A DNA stretch of 64,000 nucleotides from Arthrobacter sp. 31Y. Its GTDB lineage: Bacteria > Actinomycetota > Actinomycetes > Actinomycetales > Micrococcaceae. Position 1 is the stretch's first letter, and every line of letters starts with the position of its first letter. The position numbers were made by a program, and so were the translations under genes. The stretch spans positions 248,001 to 312,000 of the forward strand of contig NZ_JAFW01000001.1 in assembly GCF_000526335.1 (NCBI RefSeq), given 5' to 3'. Below are positions 17,054 through 28,100 of this stretch, piece after piece. The notes beneath the pieces are model-generated. The model was given only the letters and a program-made list of their open reading frames with translations. It had not been told where the DNA came from and did no database searches.

Positions 17054-17674
17054 TCATTCAGTACGTGCTTGGTCGTCTGATCCGGACAGTGCGGGTGTCA
17101 GATCCGCTGTATGGTCGGGCGCCGCGTACAGTCCATACTTTGCGATGTACTGCACCACTCCGTCAGGTACCAGGTACCAGACGGGATTTCCCGCGCCCAC
17201 GCGGGTCCTGCAATCCGTGGAGGAGATCGCCATGGCAGGAACTTCCAACAGGCTGACGTCATCCCGGCCCATATCGTGCAATTCATGCCCGGGACGGGTG
17301 ACGCCGACGAAGTGGGCCAATGACCACAACTCGTCAACGTCTTTCCACGAAAGGATCTGAGCCAAAGCATCTGCGCCCGTGATGAAGAAAAGGTCGGCGT
17401 CTGGACGCTCGGCACGGAGATCGCGAAGGGTGTCAATGGTAAAGGTGGGACCCGGACGATCAACATCCACCCGGCTTACTGTGAACCTCGGGTTTGAAGC
17501 TGTGGCGATGACCGTCATCAGGTAGCGGTGCTCAGGCCTGCTGACAAGCTTGTGTGACTTCTGCCATGGCTGGCCCGTGGGAACGAAGACCACTTCATCC
17601 AGGCCGAACTTTGCTGCCACTTCACTGGCAGCAACAAGGTGGCCGTGATGGATGGGATCAAACGTTCCACCCAT
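17054..17674 (-). CDS. nadD: Nicotinate-nucleotide adenylyltransferase
   Basis: About 206 aa. Converts nicotinate mononucleotide and ATP to deamido-NAD in NAD biosynthesis. Nucleotidyltransferase motif [12 protein letters not shown] at the very N-terminus and the ISSTDCRTR motif (variant of SSTxxR) near residue 165. I set the start at the ATG at 17674 just before GGTF; a GGGGAGG Shine-Dalgarno-like stretch about 25-30 nt upstream hints that a non-ATG start a few codons earlier may be used. The frame stays open to 17815 but would then overlap the upstream gene heavily. Confidence 0.9.
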   Translation of the reverse strand: MGGTFDPIHHGHLVAASEVAAKFGLDEVVFVPTGQPWQKSHKLVSRPEHRYLMTVIATASNPRFTVSRVDVDRPGPTFTIDTLRDLRAERPDADLFFITGADALAQILSWKDVDELWSLAHFVGVTRPGHELHDMGRDDVSLLEVPAMAISSTDCRTRVGAGNPVWYLVPDGVVQYIAKYGLYAAPDHTADLTPALSGSDDQARTE

Positions 17675-17729
17675 CACGCCCAGCCGGAGCCTGCGCCCCG
17701 CCTCCCCACGCGGTGTTGCGGCGATAATG

Positions 17730-17969
17730 TTAGTGGCCTTGGCCGTGCGTGTGCTTGTTCGGGTGCTGGCGGTGCGGATCGGAGTGCTCTTCCACAGCCT
17801 CATGGCGGTTGCCAAGGTTGGTGTAGGAAAGGGTAACGAACAAGAGAACCAGCATAAGGGCGAACATCACGACGCCGAAGACCCACGGCTCGGCCCACAG
17901 CGGAGCGAGTTCCTCGTGGCCGCCTTCAGTTTGGGCGGCAATGGACGTGGCGATCTGCTGAAACAGCAT
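17730..17969 (-). CDS. Small single-pass membrane protein, His-rich tail
   Basis: 79 aa. One transmembrane helix (~residues 31-50, [17 protein letters not shown]), preceded by a Gln/Thr/Glu-rich N-terminus and followed by a tail with many His ([18 protein letters not shown]), which could bind a metal. It lies between proA and nadD, 83 bp after proA. I know of no assigned function. Confidence 0.75.
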   Translation of the reverse strand: MLFQQIATSIAAQTEGGHEELAPLWAEPWVFGVVMFALMLVLLFVTLSYTNLGNRHEAVEEHSDPHRQHPNKHTHGQGH

Positions 17970-18052
17970 CTTCTCCCCTAGTTGGTTCTCAAAGGATTTT
18001 CGACGGCGGGACTCCCCACCGTTCCGGACTTCTGTTCTATGTTACCGCGTTG

Positions 18053-19417
18053 CTAGGCGCGGATCTGGCCCTCACCCTGGACGATCCACTTGGTGGTGGT
18101 CAACTCCGTGAGACCCATGGGACCCCGGGCGTGCAACTTTTGGGTGGAAATGCCCACTTCGGCGCCGAGCCCAAGCTCACCGCCATCAGTGAACCGGGTG
18201 GAGGCATTGACGATCACAGCCGCTGAATCTATGTCCGCTATGAACTTCTCGGCGTTGGCCAGGTTGTTCGTCAGGATTGCTTCCGTGTGGCCTGTGGTCC
18301 AGGTGCGGATGTGGTTGACTGCCTCGTCCAGGCTGTCCACCATGGCAACGGCGAGATCGAGGTCCATGTATTCGGTGGCCCAGTCGTCATCGTCAGCGGG
18401 AACAGTCTCAATGTCCCTGCCCAAGGAAGCAGCAATCCGCTCGTCCACGTGAAGCGTGACACCTGCGGAACGCAGTGCCTTGGCAACGGCAGGCAACACC
18501 GTGGAGCGTGAATGCACCAGCAGGGTTTCCACGGTATTGCAGACGCTGGGACGCTGAGTCTTCGCATTGAGGAGGATCTCCACGGCCATTTCTTCGCTCG
18601 CTGACTCATCGATGAAGATATGGACGTTGCCTTCGCCGGTTTCAATGACCGGCACGGCCGAGTTGGTCACCACAGTCTGGATGAGATCACGCCCGCCACG
18701 GGGAATGAGGACATCCACCCGACCACGGGCGCGCATCAGCACATTGGCCCCTTCGCGGCCGTACTGGTCCACTGTCTGCACTGCGTCGGCGGGCAGGCCT
18801 ACGGAATCCAGGGCTTCGCGAAGGATCCGGACCAGTGCCTCGTTGGTGTTGGCCGCGGCGGAACCTCCACGAAGGATTACTGCATTTCCGCTCTTCAGTG
18901 CCAGGCCGGCAATATCCACCGTGACGTTAGGGCGGGCCTCGTAAATGGCGGCTACAACACCCATGGGGACGTTCACCTGGCGCAAGCGCAGTCCGTTGGG
19001 AAGTGTCTGGCCCCGGACCACATTGCCCACAGGATCGGGCAGCCCGGCCAGGTTTTCCAAGGCAGCCACCAAGCCGTCAATACGAGCAGGGGTCAAGGTC
19101 AAACGGTCCAAAAGTGCCGCTGAAGTCCCGTTGGCGCGGCCCAAGGCCACGTCTTTGGAGTTGGCGTCCAGCACATGCTTCCGATTGTCCAACAAGGCAT
19201 TTCCGATCGCACGGAGCGCACGATCTTTCCATGCACGGTTGGCCTGTCCCATGCGTCGGGCGGCCTTACGGGAACGGTCGGCGATGGCGTGGACGGCTGC
19301 TTGGACATCTTCGGGTGACAACGGCACGCCACCTGCCGCAGGGTTCTCCGGCGTCTGGCCGGGAGTACCGGAAACGTCGGAGATCACAGGGGCGTCAGGG
19401 GTCAGAGCTTCAGTCAT
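18053..19417 (-). CDS. proA: Gamma-glutamyl phosphate reductase
   Basis: 454 aa. Second step of proline synthesis: NADPH-dependent reduction of glutamyl-5-phosphate to the semialdehyde. Aldehyde-dehydrogenase fold with catalytic Cys in QRPSVCNTVETLLVH (~residue 295), GVVAAIYEARPNVTVDIAGL near 130, and the C-terminal LHARGPMGLTELTT signature. An N-terminal extension of ~30 residues precedes the usual start. It overlaps proB by 4 bp. Confidence 0.96.
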   Translation of the reverse strand: MTEALTPDAPVISDVSGTPGQTPENPAAGGVPLSPEDVQAAVHAIADRSRKAARRMGQANRAWKDRALRAIGNALLDNRKHVLDANSKDVALGRANGTSAALLDRLTLTPARIDGLVAALENLAGLPDPVGNVVRGQTLPNGLRLRQVNVPMGVVAAIYEARPNVTVDIAGLALKSGNAVILRGGSAAANTNEALVRILREALDSVGLPADAVQTVDQYGREGANVLMRARGRVDVLIPRGGRDLIQTVVTNSAVPVIETGEGNVHIFIDESASEEMAVEILLNAKTQRPSVCNTVETLLVHSRSTVLPAVAKALRSAGVTLHVDERIAASLGRDIETVPADDDDWATEYMDLDLAVAMVDSLDEAVNHIRTWTTGHTEAILTNNLANAEKFIADIDSAAVIVNASTRFTDGGELGLGAEVGISTQKLHARGPMGLTELTTTKWIVQGEGQIRA

Positions 19418-20598
19418 GCTCCAAGTTTAGATGAGCGTGGCGCCCTCAGGAGCACCAGATCATCAACATGAACAACTTCGCGGTCATAGCCACGGCCCAT
19501 GGCTTGGCCGAGTTCTTGGGTTGTACGTCCCAACATGCGCGGGAGTTCTTCCGAAGAGTAGTTCACCAGGCCGCGTGCCAACACCGTCCCGTCATGGGCA
19601 ACCATCTCCACGGGATCCCCGGCTTCAAAGTCACCACTGATCTCTGTTATGCCTGCAGGAAGAAGCGACCTGTGCCTGTCGCGCACGGCTTTCACTGCGC
19701 CGTCGTCGAGCATCAGCCGTCCGTGAACCGTGGCCAAGTGCGCCAGCCACAGGAGGCGGACAGGCTTGCGGTTGCCGTTCACGGCGAACCAGGTTCCCAC
19801 GTCCTCTCCCGCCAAGGCCGATGCAGCATTGGCCGTGGACGTGACAAGCGCATGGATGCCCGAACCGGCAGCAATGGAGGCTGCTTCCACTTTGGTCATC
19901 ATGCCGCCAGTTCCTACGCCGGCCTTACCCGCCTTGCCAATGGTCACGTCCTCGAGGTCCTGCGGGCCACGAACCAGCGGAATCCGTTGGGCGCCCTGGG
20001 CGGGAGGTCCGTCGTACAGGGCGTCGACGTCGGAAAGGAGCACCAGCGCATCAGCGCGAACCAAGTGCGCCACCAAGGCTGCCAGACGATCGTTGTCTCC
20101 GAAGCGGATTTCATGCGTGGCCACGGTGTCGTTCTCATTGACTACTGGCACCACGCCGAGGTTCAACAACCTGTCCAGTGCCCGGAAGGCATTCGTGTGT
20201 TGCGTTCGGCGCATGAGGTCATCGGCCGTCAGCAGAACCTGGCTCACTGTTACACCGTGGGCATTGAAGGCCTGCGTGTACCGTGCCATCAGGAGTCCTT
20301 GCCCAACACTCGCAGCAGCCTGCTGCGTGGCGAGGTCCTTGGGCCGTTTGGCCAGGCCCAGGGGCGCAAGACCGGCGGCGATGGCGCCTGAGGAAACCAG
20401 GATGATCTCAGTACCTGCGTTGCGCTTTTCGGCGAGGGCATTGACCAGCCCGGTGAGGGACTTTTCGGAGATGCCTCCCTTGATGCTGGTCAGCGAGGAT
20501 GACCCCACTTTGACAACAATCCGCTTGGCGGTGGCCAGGGCCTGGCGTTCCAGGCCATCAGCTGTGTCCGGAGCGTCGAAGGTCCTAGTCGTCATCAC
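19414..20598 (-). CDS. proB: Glutamate 5-kinase with PUA domain
   Basis: 394 aa. First step of proline synthesis, ATP-dependent phosphorylation of glutamate; feedback site in the kinase domain. Amino-acid-kinase domain begins at [12 protein letters not shown] (~28) with [14 protein letters not shown] (~65) and [12 protein letters not shown] (~165), followed by a C-terminal PUA domain (~285-375, [18 protein letters not shown]). Overlaps obgE by 14 bp and proA by 4 bp, so obgE-proB-proA are coupled. Confidence 0.96.
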   Translation of the reverse strand: MMTTRTFDAPDTADGLERQALATAKRIVVKVGSSSLTSIKGGISEKSLTGLVNALAEKRNAGTEIILVSSGAIAAGLAPLGLAKRPKDLATQQAAASVGQGLLMARYTQAFNAHGVTVSQVLLTADDLMRRTQHTNAFRALDRLLNLGVVPVVNENDTVATHEIRFGDNDRLAALVAHLVRADALVLLSDVDALYDGPPAQGAQRIPLVRGPQDLEDVTIGKAGKAGVGTGGMMTKVEAASIAAGSGIHALVTSTANAASALAGEDVGTWFAVNGNRKPVRLLWLAHLATVHGRLMLDDGAVKAVRDRHRSLLPAGITEISGDFEAGDPVEMVAHDGTVLARGLVNYSSEELPRMLGRTTQELGQAMGRGYDREVVHVDDLVLLRAPRSSKLGA

Positions 20599-22171
20599 CG
20601 GAATCCAGGTGGCTTTCCTTCACTGCCTGGGCGCGGCGGCCGCTGACAGACTCAGTCCAAATACCTGCCTTGCGCTCAGCTTCAAGCTCGGCCCTCGCAG
20701 CAGCCTTGGCATCACGGCGCTCGATCTGCTCATCGCGCTTCTGTGAACGCGTGGGGCGGTCGCCGATGTCCGCAACGCGGATGTCAGTACCGCGGGGCGT
20801 TGCAAGGAGTTCGGCGCCGGCCATCATGGTGGGCTCCCAATCGAACACCACGCCGTCGTCCTCACCGATGACTACGGTGTCGCCGGGCTTGGCACCAACC
20901 TTGAAGAGCTCAGTTTCGACGCCAAGCTTTGCAAGACGGTCGGCAAGGTAGCCAATGGCTTCCTCGTTGGTGAAGTCGGTCTGCTTGACCCAGCGCACGG
21001 GCTTCTCGCCCAGGACGCGGAACAACGGCTCGAGGTTCTTCTCCTCGCGGCGGATCTTAAAGCCGGACTCGTTGACGGCGCGCGGACGCAGAACGGGAGG
21101 AGCCACCTTGGGCGGGGCTGTCTGAACGGCATCACGTGCTGCCTTGACGATTTCAGCCATTGCGAAGCCGAGCTGGCGCAAACCTTCGTGGCTTGTTGCC
21201 GATACTTCGAAAACACGGTAACCGCGGGCTTCTAGGTCCGGGCGGACGAACTCGGCCATGTCTTTGCCGTCCGGAAGGTCCACCTTGTTGAGAACCACCA
21301 GTTTGGGACGCTCGTTAAGGGGCACCACTTCACCGTCAACGCCGGCGTAGCTCATGTCTACCGCGTACTTCTCAAGTTCGGCCTCAATGATGGCGAGGTC
21401 GGAGAGAGGATCGCGGTCTGATTCAAGGGTTCCGCAGTCGAGGACGTGCACCAGTGCGGCACACCGCTCCACGTGGCGCAGGAAGTTATGGCCCAGGCCC
21501 TTACCCTCACTGGCACCTTCAATCAGGCCAGGAACATCAGCAATAGTGAAGCGGACCTCGCCTGCCTGCACCACGCCAAGGTTGGGAATGAGAGTAGTGA
21601 AGGGGTAGTCGGCAATCTTGGGCCGGGCAGCAGACATGGCTGCAATCAGGCTCGACTTACCGGCGGAGGGGAAGCCAACCAGAGCGATATCTGCGATGGA
21701 CTTCAGTTCCAGGACGACGTCACTGGATTCACCTTCGATGCCCAGCAGCGCAAATCCCGGGGCCCGGCGCTTCTGCGATGACAGGGACGCGTTGCCCAGG
21801 CCGCCCTGGCCGCCGGCGGCTGCAATGTACTCAGTGCCCTCGCCAACAAGGTCAGCCAGGACTTCGCCGTCCTTGGTCTTGACCACGGTGCCGTCGGGCA
21901 CAGGAAGAATCAGGGTCTCACCGTTTTTGCCGCCTCGCCAGTCACCCATGCCGGGGCCGCCGTTGGTGGCGTGGCGGTGGGGAGCGTGGTGGTAATCGAG
22001 CAAAGTTGTGGTCTGGGCAGACACGCGAAGGATGACGTCGCCGCCATTGCCGCCGTTGCCACCGTCAGGGCCGCCGAGTGGCTTGAACTTTTCCCGCTTG
22101 ACAGAGACACAGCCGTGGCCGCCGGTTCCGCCGGATACGTGCAGGACTACCCGGTCTACAAAGCTCGCCAC
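20585..22171 (-). CDS. obgE: GTPase ObgE/CgtA
   Basis: 528 aa. Ribosome-associated GTPase in 50S maturation and stress responses. N-terminal glycine-rich Obg fold ([14 protein letters not shown]), G domain with G1 GFPSAGKSS (~165), G3 [12 protein letters not shown] (~212), G4 NKVD (~293), and a C-terminal OCT domain (~345-425) followed by a charged extension usual for actinobacteria. It follows rpmA, separated by a terminator, the common rplU-rpmA-obgE order. Confidence 0.97.
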   Translation of the reverse strand: MASFVDRVVLHVSGGTGGHGCVSVKREKFKPLGGPDGGNGGNGGDVILRVSAQTTTLLDYHHAPHRHATNGGPGMGDWRGGKNGETLILPVPDGTVVKTKDGEVLADLVGEGTEYIAAAGGQGGLGNASLSSQKRRAPGFALLGIEGESSDVVLELKSIADIALVGFPSAGKSSLIAAMSAARPKIADYPFTTLIPNLGVVQAGEVRFTIADVPGLIEGASEGKGLGHNFLRHVERCAALVHVLDCGTLESDRDPLSDLAIIEAELEKYAVDMSYAGVDGEVVPLNERPKLVVLNKVDLPDGKDMAEFVRPDLEARGYRVFEVSATSHEGLRQLGFAMAEIVKAARDAVQTAPPKVAPPVLRPRAVNESGFKIRREEKNLEPLFRVLGEKPVRWVKQTDFTNEEAIGYLADRLAKLGVETELFKVGAKPGDTVVIGEDDGVVFDWEPTMMAGAELLATPRGTDIRVADIGDRPTRSQKRDEQIERRDAKAAARAELEAERKAGIWTESVSGRRAQAVKESHLDSGDDD

Positions 22172-22274
22172 GTGGATCTCCTCAGTTGCTGTCTTACAGC
22201 GTTTGTTGCTGTTGCCAGCTGTTGCAAAAACCAGTGCGCTAAGGCGCCCTAGTCGATTGTAATGCGGTTAAAAG

Positions 22275-22311
22275 AACGGTGGAGCGGGCCGTTTGGCCCG
22301 CTCCACCGGTT
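22275..22311. terminator. Strong hairpin after rpmA
   Basis: Near-perfect stem AACGGTGGAGCGGGCC / GGCCCGCTCCACCGGTT with a GTTT loop, between rpmA and obgE. It would end or attenuate the ribosomal protein transcript; obgE likely has its own promoter or depends on read-through. Confidence 0.85.
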
Positions 22312-22323
22312 CAGAACTTGTTG

Positions 22324-22587
22324 TTACTCTGCAGCTGCAGCAGCAACAATGTTCACTACGCGACGGCCGCGGCGAGTACCAAACTCAACCGAACCGGCCT
22401 GCAGTGCGAACAGGGTGTCGTCGCCACCGCGACCGACGCCTGCACCCGGGTGGAAGTGGGTTCCACGCTGGCGAACGATGATCTCGCCAGCGGAAACTAC
22501 CTGACCACCGAAACGCTTGACGCCCAGGTACTGAGCGTTGGAGTCACGACCGTTGCGAGTGGAACTCGCGCCTTTTTTGTGTGCCAT
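22324..22587 (-). CDS. rpmA: 50S ribosomal protein L27
   Basis: 87 aa. Begins [20 protein letters not shown] and has [20 protein letters not shown], both diagnostic of L27, whose N-terminus reaches the peptidyl-transferase centre. No Staphylococcus-type cleavable leader. It follows rplU by 62 bp. Confidence 0.98.
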   Translation of the reverse strand: MAHKKGASSTRNGRDSNAQYLGVKRFGGQVVSAGEIIVRQRGTHFHPGAGVGRGGDDTLFALQAGSVEFGTRRGRRVVNIVAAAAAE

Positions 22588-22649
22588 GTGAAATGCCTGC
22601 CTCTAAATTTCTGGGGAAACTGAAAAACCTGAACAGCGGGTAACGAAAG

Positions 22650-22970
22650 TTACGCGATGCTGGTGATCTTGATCTTGGTCAGTTCCTGACGGTGACCCTG
22701 ACGCTTCCGGTAGCCGGTCTTGTTCTTGAACTTCTGGATGACGATCTTCGGACCACGAAGGTCCTCGAGGATCTCAGCCGTGACCTTGACGTTGGCCAGT
22801 TCCGCTGCTGCGGAGGTGACCTTCTCGCCATCAACCAGGAGCAATGCGGGCAGCTCAAGCGTGCTACCGGCTCCACCGGGGACGCGGTTCAGCGTTACGT
22901 AGTCTCCAACGGAAACTTTTTCTTGGCGGCCGCCTGCGCGGACAATCGCGTACACCACTTGGGTACTCAC
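22650..22970 (-). CDS. rplU: 50S ribosomal protein L21
   Basis: 106 aa. Contains [20 protein letters not shown] at the N-terminus and the C-terminal family signature [17 protein letters not shown]. First gene of the rplU-rpmA operon, with a ~390-bp upstream gap holding the promoter and leader. Confidence 0.98.
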   Translation of the reverse strand: MSTQVVYAIVRAGGRQEKVSVGDYVTLNRVPGGAGSTLELPALLLVDGEKVTSAAAELANVKVTAEILEDLRGPKIVIQKFKNKTGYRKRQGHRQELTKIKITSIA

Positions 22971-23357
22971 TTCTCTCGACGTTTATTACAAAATTTGCGT
23001 GCGGAACCTTGAACCGGAATCGGGCCTGGTTCGCGCTGTGCCTCAACGCCGTGGACTTCTGATCGAAGTCCGCGAGTCATCCCATGAACAATTCCAAGGG
23101 GCATAACCCAAGTGTTGGCGTAAGCACCGAAGATCAAGATTACGCTAGTTTGACCTTCAGCTGCAAATGAGGCCGGGTCCGGAGGCTACCTCGTGACTTG
23201 CGTCACCATTTGTAACGGACTCTCCCGGCACCGTGCCCATACAGCCTACAGGGTTTATGCGAGATTAACGCGATTCGGCCAGCGACGCGCGGACGTGTCC
23301 TTGCAATTTACCTGCATAAGCCTTGGGAAACCTGCTGAAGCGGGGCCTTGGGAAGGC
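22971..23357 (-). promoter_or_regulatory. rplU upstream region with leader hairpin
   Basis: 387-bp gap between rplU and thiD-tenA, no credible gene. A perfect hairpin GGACTTC-TGATC-GAAGTCC lies at 23053-23071, about 80-100 nt before the rplU start on the minus strand. It could be a leader structure for ribosomal-protein autoregulation or an RNase site. The remainder should hold the rplU promoter; I see no element I can name. Confidence 0.4.
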
Positions 23358-24893
23358 TCAGGCAAACAGCCTGGGCGCATCAAAGAACGCGGTCTCGTAG
23401 CGGCAGGACTGGGTGAAGGCCTCCATCATGGCGCCCCTCTCCGCGCCAGAAGCCGCGAGGCCCGCAGCATCAGTGAGATTGATCGCTTTCCGCGTTGCCG
23501 CTGCGAAGTCCTCGTCGGCGTAGGTCTTCAGCCAGGCCGCATATGAATGATCTGCGGGGGCGCCGGCATCCACGTAGGCAGCATGGAGCTGCTGACCCAC
23601 CTCCGCGTACAACCAGTAACAAGGCAGGATCGCCGCAAGGACCACGGCGTAACTGCCGGAAGCAGACGTTGCCAGCAAATGGTCCACGTAGGACTTGGTG
23701 ACCGGCCCGGTTCCCGTGGGCGCCTCGCGGGTGCTGAGCCAGTTCCTGTGCAACTCCGATTCAACCTCCAGGCACTGCTGTGATGCCTTGGCCCAGAACA
23801 GCTGTTCTTCTTCCGTGGGGGCAAGGGCGCCCGCACGTGCCAGGACCCTGGAGTAACCATTAAGGTAGATCGCATCCTGGGCGAGGTAGTAATTGAAATC
23901 ACGTTCGGGAAGTGCGCCGGATTGGAGTTGTTGAATAAACGGAAGCCCGTAGATGGATTCGAGTTCCGGAACGGCCGCCTTCCACATCGTCGCTGCAAAG
24001 GCGCCCGGCGCTGATGCCCGCTGGAGGCTGTGGAAGTGATTCACCGGCCCGTTGCCCTGCCCAACCTGAAGGTCTTCTGAGGTTGTCAACGCCCCCAGCA
24101 GCCATGGTTTTACCTCCCTCAGTGAAGCTTCCCAGTTACCCGTGCGGGCTTGGACGGTGGCCAAGGCGGACGATAAAGAACAACCGGTTCCGTGGCTGTT
24201 GATCGTCGCCACACGGGGACCTGCCACCTCCACCACGTCGTGCGAGAGCAGCCCGGTGGTGTTCACCAAAGCATCCGGGCACTCCGGGCCTGGCAAATGG
24301 CCGCCTTTGACCAGCACCGTGTTTCCGTACTCCGCAGCGAGCCGCTTGCCTTGTTCCAGCGCCGAAGCCCAGTCTGCGGCTTCCGGTTCCCCCAGCAACA
24401 TGGCGAGCTCCGGAATGTTGGGCGTAATGAGGTCAGCCAGCGGCAGTAACGAACGCAGGGCTTTCTCTGCGGACTCCCTCAGCAAGCGGTCACCGCTGGT
24501 GGCCACCATCACCGGGTCAAGGACCACGACGGCGGGGCGCACCTCTTCGAGCCAAGCCCGCACCTGGTCAATGACCGCAGCATCGCCGAGCATTCCGATC
24601 TTCACGGCATCAATGGTGATGTCACCGCTGATAGCCTCCAGTTGCTGACGAAGGAAGTGCGCGGGAGGGACATGGACGGCACTGACTCCCACAGTGTTCT
24701 GAGCGGTGAGAGCCGTAATGGCAGCCATGCCGTACCCGCCCAGCGCTGCGATGCTCTTGAGGTCCGCCTGAATCCCGGCACCGCCTGACGGATCTGAGCC
24801 GGCGATGCTCAGAACACGTGGGATTGACCGTGCTGACGTCTGATCGGCGGACGCGTCCAATGGGTACACAGATGAGTATGTTGATGCAGTCAA
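23358..24893 (-). CDS. thiD: Bifunctional HMP/HMP-P kinase - TenA (thiaminase II) fusion
   Basis: 511 aa. N-terminal ThiD domain (~25-285) phosphorylates hydroxymethylpyrimidine twice for thiamine synthesis: SIAGSDPSGGAGIQADLK, DPVMVATSGDRLL and the HGTGCSLSSALA anion-hole motif. The C-terminal TenA domain (~300-511) salvages thiamine breakdown products; it has LPCYWLYAEVG with the conserved Cys. The start is TTG at 24893: no ATG is available before the ThiD core, and AAGGGA lies 7 nt upstream at the 3' end of a TPP riboswitch. ThiD-TenA fusions are known in actinobacteria and yeast. Confidence 0.94.
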   Translation of the reverse strand: MTASTYSSVYPLDASADQTSARSIPRVLSIAGSDPSGGAGIQADLKSIAALGGYGMAAITALTAQNTVGVSAVHVPPAHFLRQQLEAISGDITIDAVKIGMLGDAAVIDQVRAWLEEVRPAVVVLDPVMVATSGDRLLRESAEKALRSLLPLADLITPNIPELAMLLGEPEAADWASALEQGKRLAAEYGNTVLVKGGHLPGPECPDALVNTTGLLSHDVVEVAGPRVATINSHGTGCSLSSALATVQARTGNWEASLREVKPWLLGALTTSEDLQVGQGNGPVNHFHSLQRASAPGAFAATMWKAAVPELESIYGLPFIQQLQSGALPERDFNYYLAQDAIYLNGYSRVLARAGALAPTEEEQLFWAKASQQCLEVESELHRNWLSTREAPTGTGPVTKSYVDHLLATSASGSYAVVLAAILPCYWLYAEVGQQLHAAYVDAGAPADHSYAAWLKTYADEDFAAATRKAINLTDAAGLAASGAERGAMMEAFTQSCRYETAFFDAPRLFA

Positions 24894-24897
24894 GAGG

Positions 24898-24983
24898 ACA
24901 TCCCTTCGCCGGTGCTAACCGGACAGGTTCAACGGGTCTGGATCTCAGCCTGGCCCAACGCCCGGCACCCCGTGTCAGTCCCC
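24898..24983 (-). promoter_or_regulatory. TPP (THI box) riboswitch
   Basis: Read on the minus strand it shows the THI-box landmarks: GGGGTGC near the 5' side, GGCTGAGA (CTGAGA at 24948-24943), ACCCGTTGAACCTG, and CCGG-TTAGCACCGG-CGAAGGGA at the 3' end. The final AAGGGA is also the Shine-Dalgarno of the TTG start at 24893, so thiamine pyrophosphate binding probably hides the ribosome site; no terminator stem follows. Confidence 0.95.
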
Positions 24984-25081
24984 AAGCCTAGCCGGGAAGC
25001 AAGGAGGGCGGGAACTGGACCACGCCGGAGCCCGGATATGACCCTGAACGCGCCCCAGCCGTGAATTGGAGGGGAAACAAA

Positions 25082-25125
25082 AGGGCCCTGTACCAACCGC
25101 CAAAGGCAGTTGGTACAGGGCCCTC
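25082..25125 (-). terminator. Rho-independent terminator of the RNase E gene
   Basis: Long stem AGGGCCCTGTACCAAC / GTTGGTACAGGGCCCT with a short CTGCC/GGCGG continuation and TTTTGTTT tail on the minus strand, 40 bp after the rne stop. Confidence 0.92.
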
Positions 25126-25165
25126 TCAACCGCTGTTGGCTGTGATTAGAGCGGCTTGTCCTTTA

Positions 25166-28100
25166 TTAGAGCTCCGACGCCGGGACTCCGACGCCAAGAA
25201 TGATGGGCTCGTCCGCCGCTACCCTCTTTACTGGCTTTGCCGGCTCAACGGGTGCCTTGGCCTCATGGGCCGAGCCTCGGGTGGCCGACGCCGCTACCTC
25301 ATGGTGCTCCACGCTGGTTTCATTGGCCGCACCCTGGGCCCTGCTGGCACTCCGGTTCCGACGGCCTCGACGACCCCGCGGAGCCGAAGCGGCCTCGGGA
25401 TCTTCCTCTGCAGCCCGTGCTGGGGCGCTGGCCTGCGAAGATCCCGCAGCTTGCTGGGCGCCGGTACCTTCCTGAGTACCGGCAGTCTTAGGCACAACAG
25501 CCGATACGGCTTCTTCCTCAGGTGCCGGAGCAGCGCCAAGGTGGGAGAACGCTTCTGCCAGGAGATCAAGACTCATGGCCGGCTTAGCCGCCTGCGGTTC
25601 CTCGTGGTGCTCCACGAACGGCAAAGCGACTTCTTCCCCGCCGAAACGCAGGACCGGAGTGGACCTTGCCTCTTGGACAGCCGCTTCATGGGCATTAGCT
25701 GCTGCTTCGCCGGTGACTGCGGTTCCAGATACCGCGCTGGCTGTCTCGTGCTGCCCGGCAGCCCGTGCTTGCTCTTCCGCGCGGTGAACTTCGTCGTCGT
25801 GCAGGTGTGCAGCGTGTGCTGCAGCTGCGATGGTCGCCAGGGCAGCCCTGGTGGCCTCGGCCTTGGCTTGCCGGGCAGGGTCCTGAGGTTCAGCCGGGGC
25901 AGCGGGGGCAACCGGGGCCGAGGGGGTCGTATGAACCTGCTCGGGGGTCTCGGCAAGGGCCTGTCCCCCACCCTTTCCGCGGCGGCGCTTGCGCTCGGTC
26001 CGCGCAGCGGGCTGCTGTACCTCCGTGTGCGGACGGTGATGTTCAGCAGCTACCACATTGGCGCGGCGGTGCTCAACGGGTTCGTCGTGCGTGACGACGC
26101 CTCGGCCAGCACAGTGCTCGCACTGCTCGCCGAAGACCTCAAGAAGTCCCGTGCCCATGCGCTTGCGTGTCATCTGGACCAAGCCCAGGGACGTCACTTC
26201 GGCCACCTGGTGCTTGGTGCGGTCGCGGCCAAGGCACTCAACCATGCGTCGCAGGACGAGGTCACGGTTGGATTCCAGGACCATGTCGATGAAGTCGATG
26301 ACGATGATGCCGCCGATATCGCGCAGGCGGAGCTGGCGAACCACTTCTTCGGCCGCTTCGAGGTTGTTTTTGGTGACAGTTTCTTCAAGGTTTCCACCAC
26401 TGCCGGTGAATTTGCCGGTGTTCACATCCACCACAGTCATGGCCTCGGTGCGGTCAATGACCAACGAACCGCCGGACGGCAGGAATACCTTCCGTTCCAG
26501 GGCCTTGTGGATCTGCTCGTCGATGCGCCACGCAGCAAAGATGTCCTGGTCCTTGGTCCACTTTTCAAGGCGTCCCACCAGATCAGGGGCCACGTAGGTC
26601 ACGTAGGCCTCGATGGTGTCCCAGGCGTCGTCACCGGAGACGATCAGCTTGGAGAAGTCCTCGTTGAAGACATCGCGAACCACCTTGATGGTGAGATCGG
26701 GCTCTCCGTACAGGAGTTCAGGAGCCAGGACCTTGGTGGACGAGGCCTGCCCTTCGATGCCTTCCCATTGTGCGCGCAGACGGTTGATGTCGTGCGTCAG
26801 TTCTTCCTCGGACGCACCCTCAGCGGCTGTGCGGACAATGACACCGGCGTTTTCCGGCAAGCGGTCCTTCAGGATCCGCTTGAGGCGGTTGCGTTCGACG
26901 TCGGGCAGCTTGCGGGAGATGCCGGTCATGGAACCACCGGGAACGTACACCAAGTAGCGGCCCGGCAGGGAGATCTGGCTGGTGAGGCGGGCACCCTTGT
27001 GACCCACGGGGTCTTTGGTGACCTGAACCAGGACGGAGTCTCCGGACTTCAGGGCGTTCTCGATCCGGCGCGGCTGGCCTTCAAGGTTAACTGCATCCCA
27101 GTTGACTTCACCGGCGTACAAAACGGCGTTGCGGCCGCGTCCGATGTCCACGAAAGCAGCTTCCATGGAAGGCAGCACGTTCTGGACTTTGCCCAAGTAC
27201 ACGTTGCCGATCAGGGAGTCCTGCTGGGTCTTGGACACGAAGTGCTCAGCGAGCACGCCGTCTTCCAACACACCGATCTGGATTCTGTCGTCGCGTTGGC
27301 GGACGATCATTTGGCGGTCCACCGACTCGCGGCGGGCAAGGAACTCGGCCTCGGTAATGACCTGGCGGCGTCGTCCGGTTTCCCGGGACTCGCGGCGCCG
27401 CTGCTTCTTGGCCTCCAACCTGGTGGAGCCCTTGACTGCCGTCACGCGGTTGGACGGAGCTGCTTCGGTGATGGGCCGGGGTGCGCGGACGCGGGTGACC
27501 GTGTTGGGCGGATCGTCATCCGAGCCTCCGGTCAGTTCAAGATCCTGATCTCCGCGACGACGGCGACGACGACGACGGGACGTCACGCCTTCCTCAAGAG
27601 CCTCAGCTGCCGGCGCTTCTTCGTCCTCGGATTCGGTGCCGTCTTCAGTCTCATTCTCATCGCGTTCGGTTCCGCGGCGACCGCGGCGGCCTCGGCTCCT
27701 GCGGCGGCGACGGCTACCGGCGTCTTCGAGCTCGCCCTCAGCACCAGCTTCGGCTTCGGCTTCTTCTTCGGGCTCTTCGGCCTTCTCTTCCACCGTGGCC
27801 ACGCGGGGAACGGTGGTGAGGTCCGGGGCCTGGAAGATCATGGAGGTGATGGACACAGGTTCCATGAACAGGGAGGTGGATGCTGCGGGGGCTGCGTCTT
27901 CGGCAGGTGCCTCTTCGGACGCGGGCGCCTCGGACGCAGGCTCTTCGGCAGCTACCTCAGCGGCAGTGGCCTCCGGCTGGGCGGCCTTTTCCGGGGTCGT
28001 GGTTTCCTCGATTGCTGCCGCAGCAGCGGGCGCCTCTGCGGCCTCAGCTTTCGGCTTGGCAGTACGCCGACGGCGGACCGGCTTTTCGAGGGCAGGCTCA

